From Streptosporangium lutulentum (GTDB taxonomy: Bacteria > Actinomycetota > Actinomycetes > Streptosporangiales > Streptosporangiaceae): DNA of 64,000 nucleotides. Under the pieces are notes generated by a model that made no database searches, was not told the origin of the DNA, and saw only the letters and a program-made list of their open reading frames with translations. The translations under genes were made by a program, and so were the position numbers. Shown here one piece after another: positions 33,845-43,595 of this stretch. The stretch lies in the NCBI RefSeq assembly GCF_030811455.1, contig NZ_JAUSQU010000001.1, positions 7,378,001-7,442,000 on the forward strand. The letters are read 5' to 3'. Positions within the stretch are counted from its first letter, which is position 1, and each line of letters opens with the position of its first letter.

Positions 33845-36007
33845 TCAGTCGGCCACGGGGCGCCAGCGGGCGGCGACGCGGACGGCGTTCGCACCACCAG
33901 CCGCTCCAATGGCGAGCGACAACCCCGCTGTCGTCACGGCCACATTCGCCAATAGGCTCCACGACATATCTCCAGACCTTGACATCGCCACGAAGAAGTT
34001 GCCTTGCCAAGCTGCTATTGCCACCCCTGCCGCGACCGCGATCAGGCAGGGCGCCACAAGGTTCCAGGCGGCCACGCCGAACACGAACCGCCGCCGCTCG
34101 GTGAGCACGGTCAACGGTGCGAGCGCGGCGGTGAATGTCAGGAACTCGGCCGCCGAACTCAACCCCATCGCCACCAAGAGCACACTCAGCACGACCGTGA
34201 CCAGGAAAACGACCCAGGAGGAAATCGTCGTCAACCTATTTGACCCCTGAGCCCAGGTGTCACCGGGGCGGTTTACCTCCGCCAGGGCGAACGCCCGATG
34301 CGCCTCCTCATTCACTTGCACCGCCAGCCCACCTGTCCCGACCGCTGAGACGACGACGAGTTCCTGGACACGCGGCCAAGCGCTTCGCTCATTCGTCAAG
34401 CGCACTTGCACGTCGTCTCCGCTCCGCCGGAAATGACCGACCAGCGTTTGCGCCCGAATATCGCCGTCCCGCAACGACACCCGATTCCCAAAGCAGTCCG
34501 ACACCAGCCCATCCACGGCAGCGCAGGAGCCCCAGAGCCGTCTCGGCTGTGTCTCATCCTCCGGTGCTACCACGCCCAGCGTCGCCGAGCCCGCCGGAAG
34601 CTTCCCGACGAAAGACTCGATCGACTCACTGTCTAGATAGGGGGAACTGACGACCAAAACGCTGTCCTGAAGACTCTTCTGGAACTCAAGGGCCCTCTCT
34701 GATGAGTCGCCGAGTCTGCTGGTCCATACCTGTGCTTGTACGACGATCCCGATCCCGATGACAATGACCGCAGTCAGGCGGACCACGATGCCAGGGCGCG
34801 CGGCTGTCCACCGCCCCGCGATCAGCATCGCAACGTGCCCTGCCTTTGCGGCCCATGCAGCCATCACGCCGCCGAACCGCTGGATCACGATCGCCGACGC
34901 CGAAGGAAGTGCAGCCCACAACACCGCTGTGCCGCCAAGATAGGCCAGAAAACCGAACATGCGCGGCAAATATGGGGTGAGTACGATCCCCACTAGCCCA
35001 GCTACACCGGCGACGAGCCTCCACCGGGGCACCCGTCCCGTGAACGTCCGCGGGCGCCCCGAACGGCCGCCCGCGTCCACCCGGTGCAGCGTCACGATGG
35101 CCAGCAGTACGAAGATGACGGAGGCGGCCACGGTTGGCGGCACTGCCCACAACCACGCTCGGGTGTCAGCCGAATTGATCATATACTCCGGCCCCGGCAG
35201 GCGGACGGTTGTGACCAGCGTAGCCAGGTAAGGCGTCAAGCCGATCACCGCACCGGCCAGCGCTGGGACGACGCCCTCGCCCATGTTCAGCAGAGCCCGA
35301 TGTCGCCACGACGCACCCAGTGCCGCCAGTAGCTCCGTTCGCCGATCTCTAGCCGCAGAGCCGCATCGAACAGCGATGACTAGCAGAACAGCCGCCGCGA
35401 CCCCCAGTGTGGCCACTAGCATAGTGAGGAACTGTCCAATCGGCGCGACATCTCGCGAGTCGCCGATCAGCATGGTGTTTACCCCACCGAACCGTTTGAT
35501 CCCGCGCCAGCCCTCATACCCGCCGACTACGTCGGGCCGCACATACGCCAACCGCTCGCCCGGAGAAGATAGCCCGGCATCTCCGATGAGTCCTGCGAAC
35601 GTCCCGTACCTGTGGAGAATGCGCTCCCTGGCACCAGCTTCCAGGAGCGCCGGGGACAGGAATACCTCACCCCGTTCAGGCCAGCGCGGTAATCCCGGCG
35701 GCGGACTGACGGACTCGGCGAGCGGCTCCACGTGAATTACCGAGTGGGGCACGGTTCCGATAGCGTCCCTGTTGATGTTCAGCCACACGGCTGGCCTGCG
35801 CACGTCGTTGCCTGCAGGAACCGGTCCGCGTGCCGCATCCCGTTGCTCACGACCGTCGTAGGTCGCCACCACGACAAGGCCGGCCAGCATCGTAGTCGTC
35901 AACACCGCCGAGGCCAGTAGCAGCCCGGCGAACCTAATTCGACTTCCTGGCGCGCCCCTTCCAGCTGCGAACCCGATGCGCAGCAATTGACGCCACAGAG
36001 GGCTCAT
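33845..36007 (-). CDS. ABC transporter permease, FtsX-like, 720 aa
   Basis: A first membrane helix at about 25-50 is followed by a large extracellular region, three helices near 195-310, further helices around 330-440, a second extracellular region (about 445-600), and four C-terminal helices. This is the duplicated FtsX/MacB-like plan of exporters handling peptides or lipids. Its start overlaps the stop of the ATPase gene (ATGA, 36004-36007). With the ATPase and the secreted peptide gene upstream on the same strand, a role in exporting or giving immunity to that peptide is plausible. Confidence 0.85.
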   Translation of the reverse strand: MSPLWRQLLRIGFAAGRGAPGSRIRFAGLLLASAVLTTTMLAGLVVVATYDGREQRDAARGPVPAGNDVRRPAVWLNINRDAIGTVPHSVIHVEPLAESVSPPPGLPRWPERGEVFLSPALLEAGARERILHRYGTFAGLIGDAGLSSPGERLAYVRPDVVGGYEGWRGIKRFGGVNTMLIGDSRDVAPIGQFLTMLVATLGVAAAVLLVIAVRCGSAARDRRTELLAALGASWRHRALLNMGEGVVPALAGAVIGLTPYLATLVTTVRLPGPEYMINSADTRAWLWAVPPTVAASVIFVLLAIVTLHRVDAGGRSGRPRTFTGRVPRWRLVAGVAGLVGIVLTPYLPRMFGFLAYLGGTAVLWAALPSASAIVIQRFGGVMAAWAAKAGHVAMLIAGRWTAARPGIVVRLTAVIVIGIGIVVQAQVWTSRLGDSSERALEFQKSLQDSVLVVSSPYLDSESIESFVGKLPAGSATLGVVAPEDETQPRRLWGSCAAVDGLVSDCFGNRVSLRDGDIRAQTLVGHFRRSGDDVQVRLTNERSAWPRVQELVVVSAVGTGGLAVQVNEEAHRAFALAEVNRPGDTWAQGSNRLTTISSWVVFLVTVVLSVLLVAMGLSSAAEFLTFTAALAPLTVLTERRRFVFGVAAWNLVAPCLIAVAAGVAIAAWQGNFFVAMSRSGDMSWSLLANVAVTTAGLSLAIGAAGGANAVRVAARWRPVAD

Positions 36008-36690
36008 GACCTGGTCTCCGCGAGATTACCGCCACGCAGGTCGAATCTGCGGTCAGCCCGGCGGGCCACCGCTTCGTCGTGGGTCACCACCAGCAGCGCG
36101 CAGTCACGCACGCGTGGCACGGTGAATAGCAACTCTGCTACCGACTCGCGGGCCTGCTGATCGAGCGCGCCGGTCGGTTCGTCGGCAAGCAGCAGCACGG
36201 GCTCGGTGATTAACGCCCGCGCGACGGCTGTGCGTTGCCTCTCCCCACCGGACAGCAACCCTGTCGGCGTTCCGGAGACGGGCACGCCCAGGTCACGGAG
36301 CAGCGCCTCGGCGTTGTGGTATGCGTTCCGGCGTGGTTGCCCAGCCAGCAGCGCCGCGATGGCGACGTTCTCGACTGGCGACAATTCGGGCAATAGTTCC
36401 CCGAATTGGAAGACCATGCCGATGTACTCGCGCCGATGTTCAGCCAGACGCCGCTTTGGTAGCTTGAGGATGTTTTCACCAGCGACGTAGATCGCTCCAT
36501 CGTCGGGCGCGGTGAGCCCCATGATGCAGTTCAGCAGGGTGGTTTTTCCGGTTCCGCTTGGTCCGCAGAGAACCGCTGATTCCCCTGATCGGAGCTCAAA
36601 CGAAAGCGTTCCGAACAAGTGGCGACCGGAAACCGCAAATCTTAGCCCCTCGATCCTCAGAACTGGACGCCCGTGAGCACGGCTGACCAT
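36004..36690 (-). CDS. ABC transporter ATP-binding protein (MacB/LolD-like)
   Basis: 228 residues from ATG 36690 (MVSRAHGRPVLRIEGLRFAV). Walker A CGPSGTGKTTLL, Q loop VFQFGELLPEL, signature LLSGGERQRTAVARAL, Walker B VLLLADEPTGALD, and switch VVTHD are all intact. The length and the ADEPTGALD type belong to the LolD/MacB group that pairs with FtsX-like permeases. Translationally coupled to the permease (ATGA) and 69 bases after the peptide gene. Confidence 0.95.
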   Translation of the reverse strand: MVSRAHGRPVLRIEGLRFAVSGRHLFGTLSFELRSGESAVLCGPSGTGKTTLLNCIMGLTAPDDGAIYVAGENILKLPKRRLAEHRREYIGMVFQFGELLPELSPVENVAIAALLAGQPRRNAYHNAEALLRDLGVPVSGTPTGLLSGGERQRTAVARALITEPVLLLADEPTGALDQQARESVAELLFTVPRVRDCALLVVTHDEAVARRADRRFDLRGGNLAETRS

Positions 36691-36758
36691 GAAACTCGCC
36701 TTCTGAATTGTTGAGAAATGCCGGGCGGAGCAGCGGCTCCGCCCGGCATTAGGTATTA

Positions 36759-37118
36759 CTACTCGTCCCAAGCGCTGCAGTCATCCGGGAGTACCGGAAT
36801 ACTGACGCACGCGCGCAGACTGGTCACCGTGGTTCCCGTGCCGCTCTGGACGGAGGTTCCCCAGTTGGGGTTGTTCAGGTTGAACACCGAGCTTCCCGAG
36901 CCGCTGCGGGTGTAGTTGGCGTACGTGTGGCCCGGGTTGGTCTGCCAGCTGTTGTTCTGCGCCACCACCCGCGTACCCGAGGTGTAGGCGTGGGCGTAGT
37001 CCTCGGTCGCGCTCAGCGCGGACGCGCCGAACACGGGCATGAGCGCGGCAGCTCCGATGACACCTCCGAGGAGCAGACCGGCCTTCTTTAACAGGAAGCG
37101 ACCACGGTTGGACTTCAT
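36759..37118 (-). CDS. Secreted small peptide precursor, candidate bacteriocin
   Basis: 119 residues from ATG 37118 (AAAGGG eight bases upstream). Signal peptide: MKSNRGRFLLKKAGLLLGGV then IGAAALMPVFGASALSA, with likely cleavage near residue 38 (GASALSA/TE). The mature part of about 80 residues is rich in Ser, Thr, Asn, Tyr (YTSGTRVVAQNNSWQTNPGH, TYANYTRSGSGSSVFNLNNP) and ends with two cysteines, RACVSIPVLPDDCSAWDE, perhaps a disulfide. Followed by its own ATPase/permease pair. The layout (secreted peptide, ABC ATPase, large permease) is that of lactococcin-972-type systems, but I do not see that family's motif. Confidence 0.65.
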   Translation of the reverse strand: MKSNRGRFLLKKAGLLLGGVIGAAALMPVFGASALSATEDYAHAYTSGTRVVAQNNSWQTNPGHTYANYTRSGSGSSVFNLNNPNWGTSVQSGTGTTVTSLRACVSIPVLPDDCSAWDE

Positions 37119-37150
37119 TGCGATACCCTTTCTGTGCATCGAAAAGATGT

Positions 37151-37185
37151 GCTGCGGGCGGAGGCTAAGGATTTTCGCCCGCAGC
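37151..37185. promoter_or_regulatory. Leader hairpin upstream of the peptide gene
   Basis: GCTGCGGGCG (37151-37160) and CGCCCGCAGC (37176-37185) form a perfect 10-base stem with a 15-base loop, 33 bases before the peptide start on the minus strand. It would lie in the 5' leader and could act in attenuation or RNA stability. Confidence 0.55.
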
Positions 37186-37199
37186 TCTTGACCTATGTG

Positions 37200-37229
37200 A
37201 TCATGACTTTTTTTTCCTCTTGAAGTCAA
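37200..37229 (-). promoter_or_regulatory. Possible promoter of the peptide operon
   Basis: On the minus strand TTGACT (37224-37229) and CATGAT (37200-37205) are separated by 18 bases that include an A8 tract. Position just upstream of the leader hairpin fits. Confidence 0.4.
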
Positions 37230-37355
37230 GATCGAACAATCTTATCTCATAGCTTTGCAGGCATTTGGCCTAGGAATTAGCACTGAGTCGCAGCTCAGGC
37301 GGCGTCTCCGCGTCATTGATTCGGCCAACCGACCGGATGGTTTTGGGATGACCAC

Positions 37356-38659
37356 CAGGGCCCCGGCGTTGAATTGTTCCGTCCCAATCCGTCCTGTGAT
37401 CAGATGTTGTAGACAGCGAAGGCGGCATCGTGGTCGAGGAGGTCGCGGCGGGCGGGGGCGATGTTGGCACGGCCGGCCAGACGGGCGGTGCTGATCGCCA
37501 GATTCCGGAAGCCGGCCAGGGCCCTGGGCGCGGTACCCGTCCTGACCTGGGAATGATCCTCCTTGAACGTCACGTCTCTGACCCCATTCAGCCGATTTTC
37601 CACGCACCAGTGCCGGCGCTCGTAGTGGTTGAGGTGGATGGGACCTGCCAGGCAGGCTGGCGATGCCGAACACGATCTCTTTGCTGATCCACGGGCCATC
37701 CGGGGGCCGGGCCAGGTCGCCGACGTCGCGGCGGAGCCGGAAGGCTTGCCGGGCACCGGGGAAGAGACCGTCATCGGCGGGGGCGGTGCGGATGGTGCGG
37801 CGCTCGGTACGGCCGTGCCCGTGATCGTCATCGATGGCGGTGGTGGCCGACCATTCGGCATCCGGTTCCGACAGCAGGGCGTGCGCGGCGGCGCGGGTCA
37901 GCGGTTGGTTGCCCTTCACGATGAGGACATAGTGGCCACCCATCTGGGTGATCATGCGGGCGGTGGTCTTGGTGGTGTGCAACGCGTCCAGGGTCAAGAC
38001 CATCCCCTCTATCGGCAGGTGGGGCAGCAGGGTGCGGGCGGCGGGGCCCTCGCCCTTCTTGCCGGCGACCTGGCATTGGCCCAGGATCACGCCGTGCTCG
38101 TGGCTGATCGCGCCGACCAGGACGACCCGTCCGCCCTCGGCGGTGCGTGCTCCGCGCAGTGCCTTACCGTCCAGTGCCGCCGCGGGCAGCAGTCCGGGCG
38201 GGGCAGGGTGGGTGAGCTGCCGCGCGGCCGCGCGGCGCTGTTCTCGCTCAGCGGGGCCGGGGGTGTCGGGGATCTGCGGTGCGGGCGCCTGATGGTGGAT
38301 GACATCGACGACGTAGCCGCTGATCGCGGTGCCCAGTGCGTCGGCGTCCAGCTCGGCCAGGACCCGGCGGAAGGTCCGTTCGCTCGGGACGGTGAACAGC
38401 CCGGTGAACGAATCGCGGTAGGCGCCCAGCCGCTGGAGCACCTGTTGAGAGATCCGGGCGGCCCACTGCCGGATCGCCGCCACGCTGTCACCGCCGACCA
38501 CCGGCGTGGCGCACGCGGTCAACGTCACGATGACCACCAGCGGATGCCGCAGCCCACAGGACGAGCGCTGATCGGGCACCGTCGCCAACCGGCGCATCAA
38601 CGCCGATTCCACCACGACCGGGTCGGCGGCTAGTGCCGCATCATCTTGGGTTTGCCCTG
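37356..38659 (-). mobile_element. Degenerate ISAs1-family element
   Basis: Begins CAGGGCCCCGGCG (37356), as in the intact ISAs1 element of this window; the far end has only CAGGGC (complement at 38654-38659). No target duplication is visible, so one end is probably altered by the neighbouring IS630 remnant. Confidence 0.7.
37400..38615 (-). pseudogene. ISAs1-family transposase, frameshifted
   Basis: Starts MVESALMRRLATVPDQRSSC, carries [12 protein letters not shown] and LTLDALHTTK with GGHYVLIVKGNQPL, then breaks near 37,660 (after VFGIASLPG); the continuation [20 protein letters not shown] and [11 protein letters not shown] lies in another frame. Inactive as a single protein. Confidence 0.88.
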
Positions 38660-38722
38660 TTTTGTGGCGACACGCCGATCACGGTCCCACCTCTGTGGGC
38701 GTGATCGCTTCAGACTCTGCTC

Positions 38723-39372
38723 GTGGCTGAGCGGGTTCGCGTACGCGAGATCGATGACGATGAAGGAAATCGGCTGCTGCGCATCGTACGGCGCGGCACC
38801 GGCTCGGTGGTGACCTGGCGGCGAGCGCAGATGATGATGCTGTCCGCCCAGGACATGAACACCACCCAGATCGCCAAAGTGGCCTTCACCAGCGAAGACC
38901 GGGTCCGAGATGTGATCCACAACTTCAACGCCGACGGATTCGACTCGCTCTACCCCAAGTACAAGGGCGGCCGGAAGCCGACGTTCACCCTCCCGCAGCG
39001 CGTGGAGATCAAGAAGATCGCCAAGTTCAAACCGGTCGAGCACGGGTTGCCGTTCTCTCGGTGGAGCCTTGCCAAGCTGGCCGATTTCCTGGTCGCCGAG
39101 GGGGTGGTCGAGGACATCAGCCATGAGGGCCTGCGCGAGCTTCTGCGTGCGGAAAGTGTGTCCTTTCAAGCCATAAAGACCTGGAAAGCCTCCCGGGATC
39201 CGGACTACGCGACCAAGAAGGCCCGCGTCGAGCACCTGTACGCCATCGCCGACGGCGAGGTCATCGGTGACCCCGACGAGCCGGCTGTGATCTTCTGCAT
39301 GGACGAGTTCGGGCCGCTCAACCTTCAGCCCCGCCCGGGCAGGCAGTGGACCGGCGTTGGCGGCAAGGCCAA
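38723..39372 (+). pseudogene. IS630-family transposase, 3'-truncated
   Basis: GTG start; HTH region (MMMLSAQDMNTTQIAKVAFT) and first DDE Asp (IFCMDEFGPLNL). Similarity stops at GGKAKDPER near 39,372, where the ABC permease gene begins. The last catalytic residues are missing. The truncation probably removed whatever preceded the permease. Confidence 0.85.
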
Positions 39373-39383
39373 GGACCCCGAGC

Positions 39384-40145
39384 GTGAAACTCGACCGGGC
39401 CGTTCGCGTCACCCCGCCCGTCATCCGGCGGCGCGACCTCGTGACTGCTGAGGTCACGAAGATCCTCACCCACCCGGCCACTCCGTTCGCGATCGTGGTC
39501 ACGTTGCTGCTGAACACGACTCTGGGTGTCATCCACGCCACCGACCTGGTGCGGCTCGGCGTCGGCCCCCGCCCCACGCCGCTCTCCGAACTCGGCACCC
39601 TGATGTTCGTGCCCGTGTACGTGTTCCTCGTCCTCCCGATCTACGCGGCCGGGAGCGAGTACCTGTCAGGGCAGATCAGGGTCACCCTGGCCAGCACCCC
39701 GAACCGGGTCACCCTCGCCCTCGCCAAACTGGCGGCGCTCCTCGCCGTCACGGTTCCCGGCGCGCTCCTTGTGCTCCTCCCCGAACGCCTCACCATCACC
39801 ATCGCCGACGGAACGGACGCCGGGGGCATCCTCCTCGATCTGGGCCGCTGGGTCGCCGCGTACACGCTGATGGCGCTGGTCGCGTACGGGCTCGCGGGAC
39901 TTCTGCGCAGCACCATCGCACCGCTGACGATCCTGGTTCTCGTCCCGGTCCCGGTCGCGACCGGCGTGTTCCAACTGCCGGAAGTGATCCGGTTACTCCC
40001 CGACCAATTGAGTCTCAGCATGCTCGGCACCCCCGGATATGCCGTCACCGAGCTCCCTCCGATGCTCGCCGGCGCGGCTCTCACGACCTGGGCGCTGCTG
40101 CTCGCTGCCGCGAACGGGCTCGCTCTGGTCCGCCGCGACAGTTAG
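39384..40145 (+). CDS. ABC-2-type permease, orphan
   Basis: About 253 residues from GTG 39384 (VKLDRAVRVTPPVIRRRDLV). Six membrane helices; LVTAEVTKILTHPATPFAIV and EYLSGQIRVTLASTPNRVTL are typical of permeases of small actinomycete ABC-2 exporters. The usual ATPase gene would precede it, but a truncated IS630 lies there, so the system is probably broken. Start uncertain because the IS junction is 12 bases away. Confidence 0.7.
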   Translation: MKLDRAVRVTPPVIRRRDLVTAEVTKILTHPATPFAIVVTLLLNTTLGVIHATDLVRLGVGPRPTPLSELGTLMFVPVYVFLVLPIYAAGSEYLSGQIRVTLASTPNRVTLALAKLAALLAVTVPGALLVLLPERLTITIADGTDAGGILLDLGRWVAAYTLMALVAYGLAGLLRSTIAPLTILVLVPVPVATGVFQLPEVIRLLPDQLSLSMLGTPGYAVTELPPMLAGAALTTWALLLAAANGLALVRRDS

Positions 40146-40314
40146 CCTGGGCACCCTTCCTCCGTCAACGGCACGGGCCAGCGCGGCCGGAAAATAACGT
40201 GGAGAGCTCTGCGCCTGCCGATAATTCCATCCGTCCAGGTCACGGCCTTGCAATGCTTCTCTTGCAGGCAGGCTCCGGCTCTTGCAGAGGAGGAGTACGG
40301 CAGGATGACCGGTC

Positions 40315-40988
40315 GTGCTCCTTTGTCTGGCCTATCTCGCCGTCACGAACACCTTCGCGGCGCTGAGGTTGCTGCCGATGGGCGATCGGGACAAGGACAT
40401 CGAGATTCTCACCCTACGTCACCAGATCGCCGTCCTGGAACGGCAACTCGGCGCCGACACCCGGGTGAGGTTCGCGCCTGAGGACCGGGCCTTCCTCGCC
40501 GCTCTCCTGGCGCCTCTGCCCCGCGAGGTGCTTCGCCGACTGAGGCTTCTCATCCGCCCGGACACTGTCATGCGCTGGCATCGCGATCTGATGAAACGGC
40601 GTCATGCTCGTGCCTGCGCGCCGAAGCGGCGCGGGCGCCCAAATTCCCGGCGCTCATCGACGAGATCCTCGCCGAGGCCGGCATCCAGAGCGTGCTCACC
40701 GGTATCCGGATGCCACGGATGAACGCGATCATGGAACAGTGGGTGCAGTCCTGCCGCCGCGAACTACTCGATCGCTGCCTGCTGTGGAACGAACGCCACC
40801 TCCGGCACGCCCTGCGCGAGTACGAACAGTTCTACAACCGGCACCGCGCCCACCAAGCCCTCGCTCAGGCCACCCCGCTGCGTCCTGCCCCGGATCCGAT
40901 CACCGATCCAGAGCGGATCGGCGACCTGAACATACATCGGCGAGATCGGCTCGGCGGAGTTCTCACATGCTGCTTGAATCCCCTATAA
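40315..40988 (+). pseudogene. Integrase-core (IS3/IS481-like) transposase remnant with internal deletion
   Basis: First part: LCLAYLAVTNTFAALRLLPM, LRHQIAVLERQLG, VMRWHRDLMKRRH, to about 40,640. The C-terminal part NAIMEQWVQSCRRELLDRCL and YEQFYNRHRAHQALAQATPL follows in another frame from about 40,640. The catalytic core is largely missing, so it is a relic. Confidence 0.82.
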
Positions 40989-41058
40989 GAACAATTCGGC
41001 AACTCACTTCCCGAGGTCGCGTTCTTCTGGACTCCAACCCCCGCAGAGAAGGATCACG

Positions 41059-41220
41059 ATGAACGACAACGTCATGGTCGGGCCCGGTGCTCACGAGGAT
41101 TCCGCACTGAATGCTCTCGCTGACAAAAGACCGGAGGAGGCGCAGGTGTGGGCCATCCTTGCGCTGGCTTCGGCGGTCAACCGGCTGGCGGAAGCACAAG
41201 AGGCCATCGCGAACAGCTGA
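41059..41220 (+). CDS. Small protein, 53 aa
   Basis: ATG with AGAAGGA seven bases upstream. Reads MNDNVMVGPGAHEDSALNAL and ends SAVNRLAEAQEAIANS, an acidic N-terminus with an amphipathic C-terminal helix (VWAILALASAVNRLAEAQEA). No family recognised with confidence; similar short proteins accompany XRE regulators in actinomycetes. Survives intact between IS remnants. Confidence 0.5.
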   Translation: MNDNVMVGPGAHEDSALNALADKRPEEAQVWAILALASAVNRLAEAQEAIANS

Positions 41221-41378
41221 GCCCCGCTGAATCTTTCGGCAACAGTGTTGGGGTGCTCGCGGCCTGCTCCCGGTCCTCGTCGACGACGGTCGCGATTCTT
41301 TCGGCAACCGCCTGTCGAGGGCCTGGGCGTCGCGGGCCGGGACCGGCCGGAGAGCCGCAGCCCGGCCCGCGAACGCCA

Positions 41379-41400
41379 GCGGCCCGCCGTGGCGGGCCGC
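41379..41400. terminator. Perfect 10-base hairpin
   Basis: GCGGCCCGCC-GT-GGCGGGCCGC, a GC-rich stem with a 2-base loop, 160 bases after the 53-residue gene. The surrounding 41,221-41,484 shows no gene; TCTTTCGGCAAC occurs twice in it (about 41,230 and 41,297). Confidence 0.6.
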
Positions 41401-41482
41401 CTTGACTATGTAATGAAAATCCTCGCCGAACGACCTTCTCAAGCGACCTTGATCATGTGATCCGACAACGTACGTAGCCAGT

Positions 41483-42652
41483 TACTGATCAAGAAAGTCT
41501 GAGGTTACGGGCGCCTGGGCCGGTTGAGCGGCGCGTTCGCGGGGGTTGTAGACCTGGAATATGAGGTATTCGGATCGTGGGGGCCTGTCGATGCGGGCCC
41601 GCGCTGAACGGGAGCGGCTTCGGTTCGTGGCGGCGGACCTGTTCGCCCAGGGGATGAGCGCGCCGCAGGTGGCGCGGGAGTTGAGCATCACCCGCAAATC
41701 GGCGTGTGCATGGCGTCGAGCCTGGGAGGCCGGCGGCAAGACCGCACTGGCCTCCAGGGGTCCCGGCGGGAATGTGTGCCGACTGTCTGCCGATCAGCTG
41801 GAGCGGCTGGCGTGGGAGCTGGATCGAGGTCCGGCCGCGCACGGCTGGACTGATCAGCGCTGGACGCTGCCCCGGATCGCCGCAGTGATCAACGAGGTGT
41901 TTCGGGTGTCGTACACGGCGCGCGGGGTGGCCTACCTGTTGCGCGGGCAGGGGTGGTCGCCGCAGGTGCCGGTACATCGAGCCACCGAGCGTAACGAGGA
42001 GCAGATCACCGCGTGGCGGGGCCGGCGGTGGTCGGCGTTAAAAGAACCGCGGCGGCCTGGGGCGCCTGGATCGTCTTCTGCGACGAATCGGGCCAGAACC
42101 TCAGACCGCCCAAGGGCCGCACCTGGGGAAGGCGGGGCCAGACCCCGATCGTGACCGTGCCCGGGCGTGGAGCGGGCCGGGTCTCGATCGCCGGGCTGCT
42201 GTGCGTCAAGCCGGGCGAGCGGACCCGGCTGATCTACCGCACGATCACTTATCACGGCCGCAGACATGAGCCGAAGGGCTTCGGCTGGGCCGACTTCGCC
42301 GCTCTGCTCACCGATGCCCATCAGCAACTCCGCGGCCCGATCATGGTGATTTGGGACAACCTTCCGGCGCATGTCAGCGCCCCGATGCGGGCCTGGATCA
42401 CCGCGCGTGCCGACTGGCTGCTGGTCTATCGGCTGCCGGCGTATGCCCCTGAACTCAATCCGGCCGAAGGCATCTGGGCCAACCTCAAGGGCAAGATCTA
42501 CAACCTCGCCGTTCACGGCGTCGACGCACTCGCGGTGCTCCTGAAAAGCCATCTCAAGCGCATGCAGTACCAGCCTGGCCTGCTCAACGCGTTCATCGCC
42601 GAGATCGGCTTGAGTCTCGAACCGCCGTAACCTCAGACCTTCTTAATCAGTA
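41483..42652 (+). mobile_element. IS630-family insertion sequence with TA duplication
   Basis: Inverted repeats CTGATCAAGAAAGTCTGAGG (left) and, on the complement, CTGATTAAGAAGGTCTGAGG (right). TA lies at 41483-41484 and 42651-42652, the family's target duplication; the element itself is 41485-42650. Confidence 0.9.
41561..42630 (+). CDS. IS630-family transposase in two overlapping frames (probable -1 frameshift)
   Basis: First frame (41561-42154): HTH region with DLFAQGMSAPQVARELSITR and GWTDQRWTLPRIAAVINEVF. Second frame (to 42630): WGAWIVFCDESGQNL (Asp), IMVIWDNLPAHVS (Asp), YAPELNPAEGIWANLKG (Glu). The switch point lies at TTAAAAG (42038-42044), an A-rich slippery site, where a -1 shift joins the frames at VKRTAAAWGAW. 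All catalytic parts are present, so this looks like programmed frameshifting rather than decay. Confidence 0.82.
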
Positions 42653-43463
42653 GAGGGTGTCTGAAAAGCCCATTGATGGGCATATCGACCATGTAATGAC
42701 CCGTGTCGGGAGCACGGGAGGTCGTCGATGACCGAGAAGCGTGCCGCATACCCAGCCGACCTGAGTGACGTCGAGTAGGAGGCCCTTGCTCCATCGATCC
42801 CGCTGGCCAAGCTGGGTGGGCGTCCGGCGGTGCATGAGCGGCTGGCGAGAGATCCTGACCGTGCTGCGGGAGCGGGAACGCACCCGGCAGGGCCGACTCC
42901 CGCAGCCGAGCGCGGGCATTCTGGACAGCCAGAGTGTCAAGACCACCGAAAAAGGGGGCCCCACGGCTACGACGGCGCCAAGAAGGTGAACGGCCGCAAA
43001 CGGCACCTGATCGTCGACACCCTGGGCATCGTGCTCAAGGCCCGGGTGAGCGCGGCCAACGTCGACGACCGCATCGGCGCCACCCTCCTGTTGCACGACA
43101 TCCGACAGGACTTCCCGCGGCTCCGCCATTGCTGGGCCGACCAGGGCTACCGTGGCCCCTTCCTGGAATGGGCCCGCCAGGTTGCCGGCATCACCGTGCA
43201 GGTGGTCGCCCGACGCGACGGCGGCATGCGGCACACCTGGGCTCCCGTTGGAGCACCGCCCCGGATCGTACCTCGGTTCGCCGTCGTCCCCCGCCGTTGG
43301 GTAGTGGAAAGAACGTACGCCTGGCTGGGCCGCTACCGCCGATTGGCCAAGGACTACGAGTACCTGCCGGCCACCTCAGAAAACACCATCTACCTGGCTA
43401 TGGGCTTCACCCTGCTCCGCCGGCTCACCCGAGCACCAACCTAACGACTTTTCAGACACCCTC
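42653..43463 (+). mobile_element. IS5-family element, defective
   Basis: Ends GAGGGTGTCTGAAAAG (42653) and its complement (43448-43463) with TA on both outer sides. Its left TA is the right TA of the IS630 copy, so the two elements abut exactly. Confidence 0.88.
42728..43444 (+). pseudogene. IS5-family transposase pseudogene
   Basis: Starts MTEKRAAYPADLSDVE and meets a stop at 42776; the remainder has lost part of its N-terminal region and continues in another frame: GYDGAKKVNGRKRHLIVDTL, ADQGYRGPFLEWARQV, VVPRRWVVERTYAWLGRYRR. Not functional as it stands. Confidence 0.88.
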
Positions 43464-43595
43464 TACCGACTCAAGCGGGATCCGGAAAGGGATCGCGCAT
43501 GGGTGTGGTCCCGTTCGGAGCGCCCGCGGGACCGGGCGTGGCCGGATCCGGTGCCGCTTCACCAGCCGTTCGGAGGGACCGGGAATGCCCGGCGG

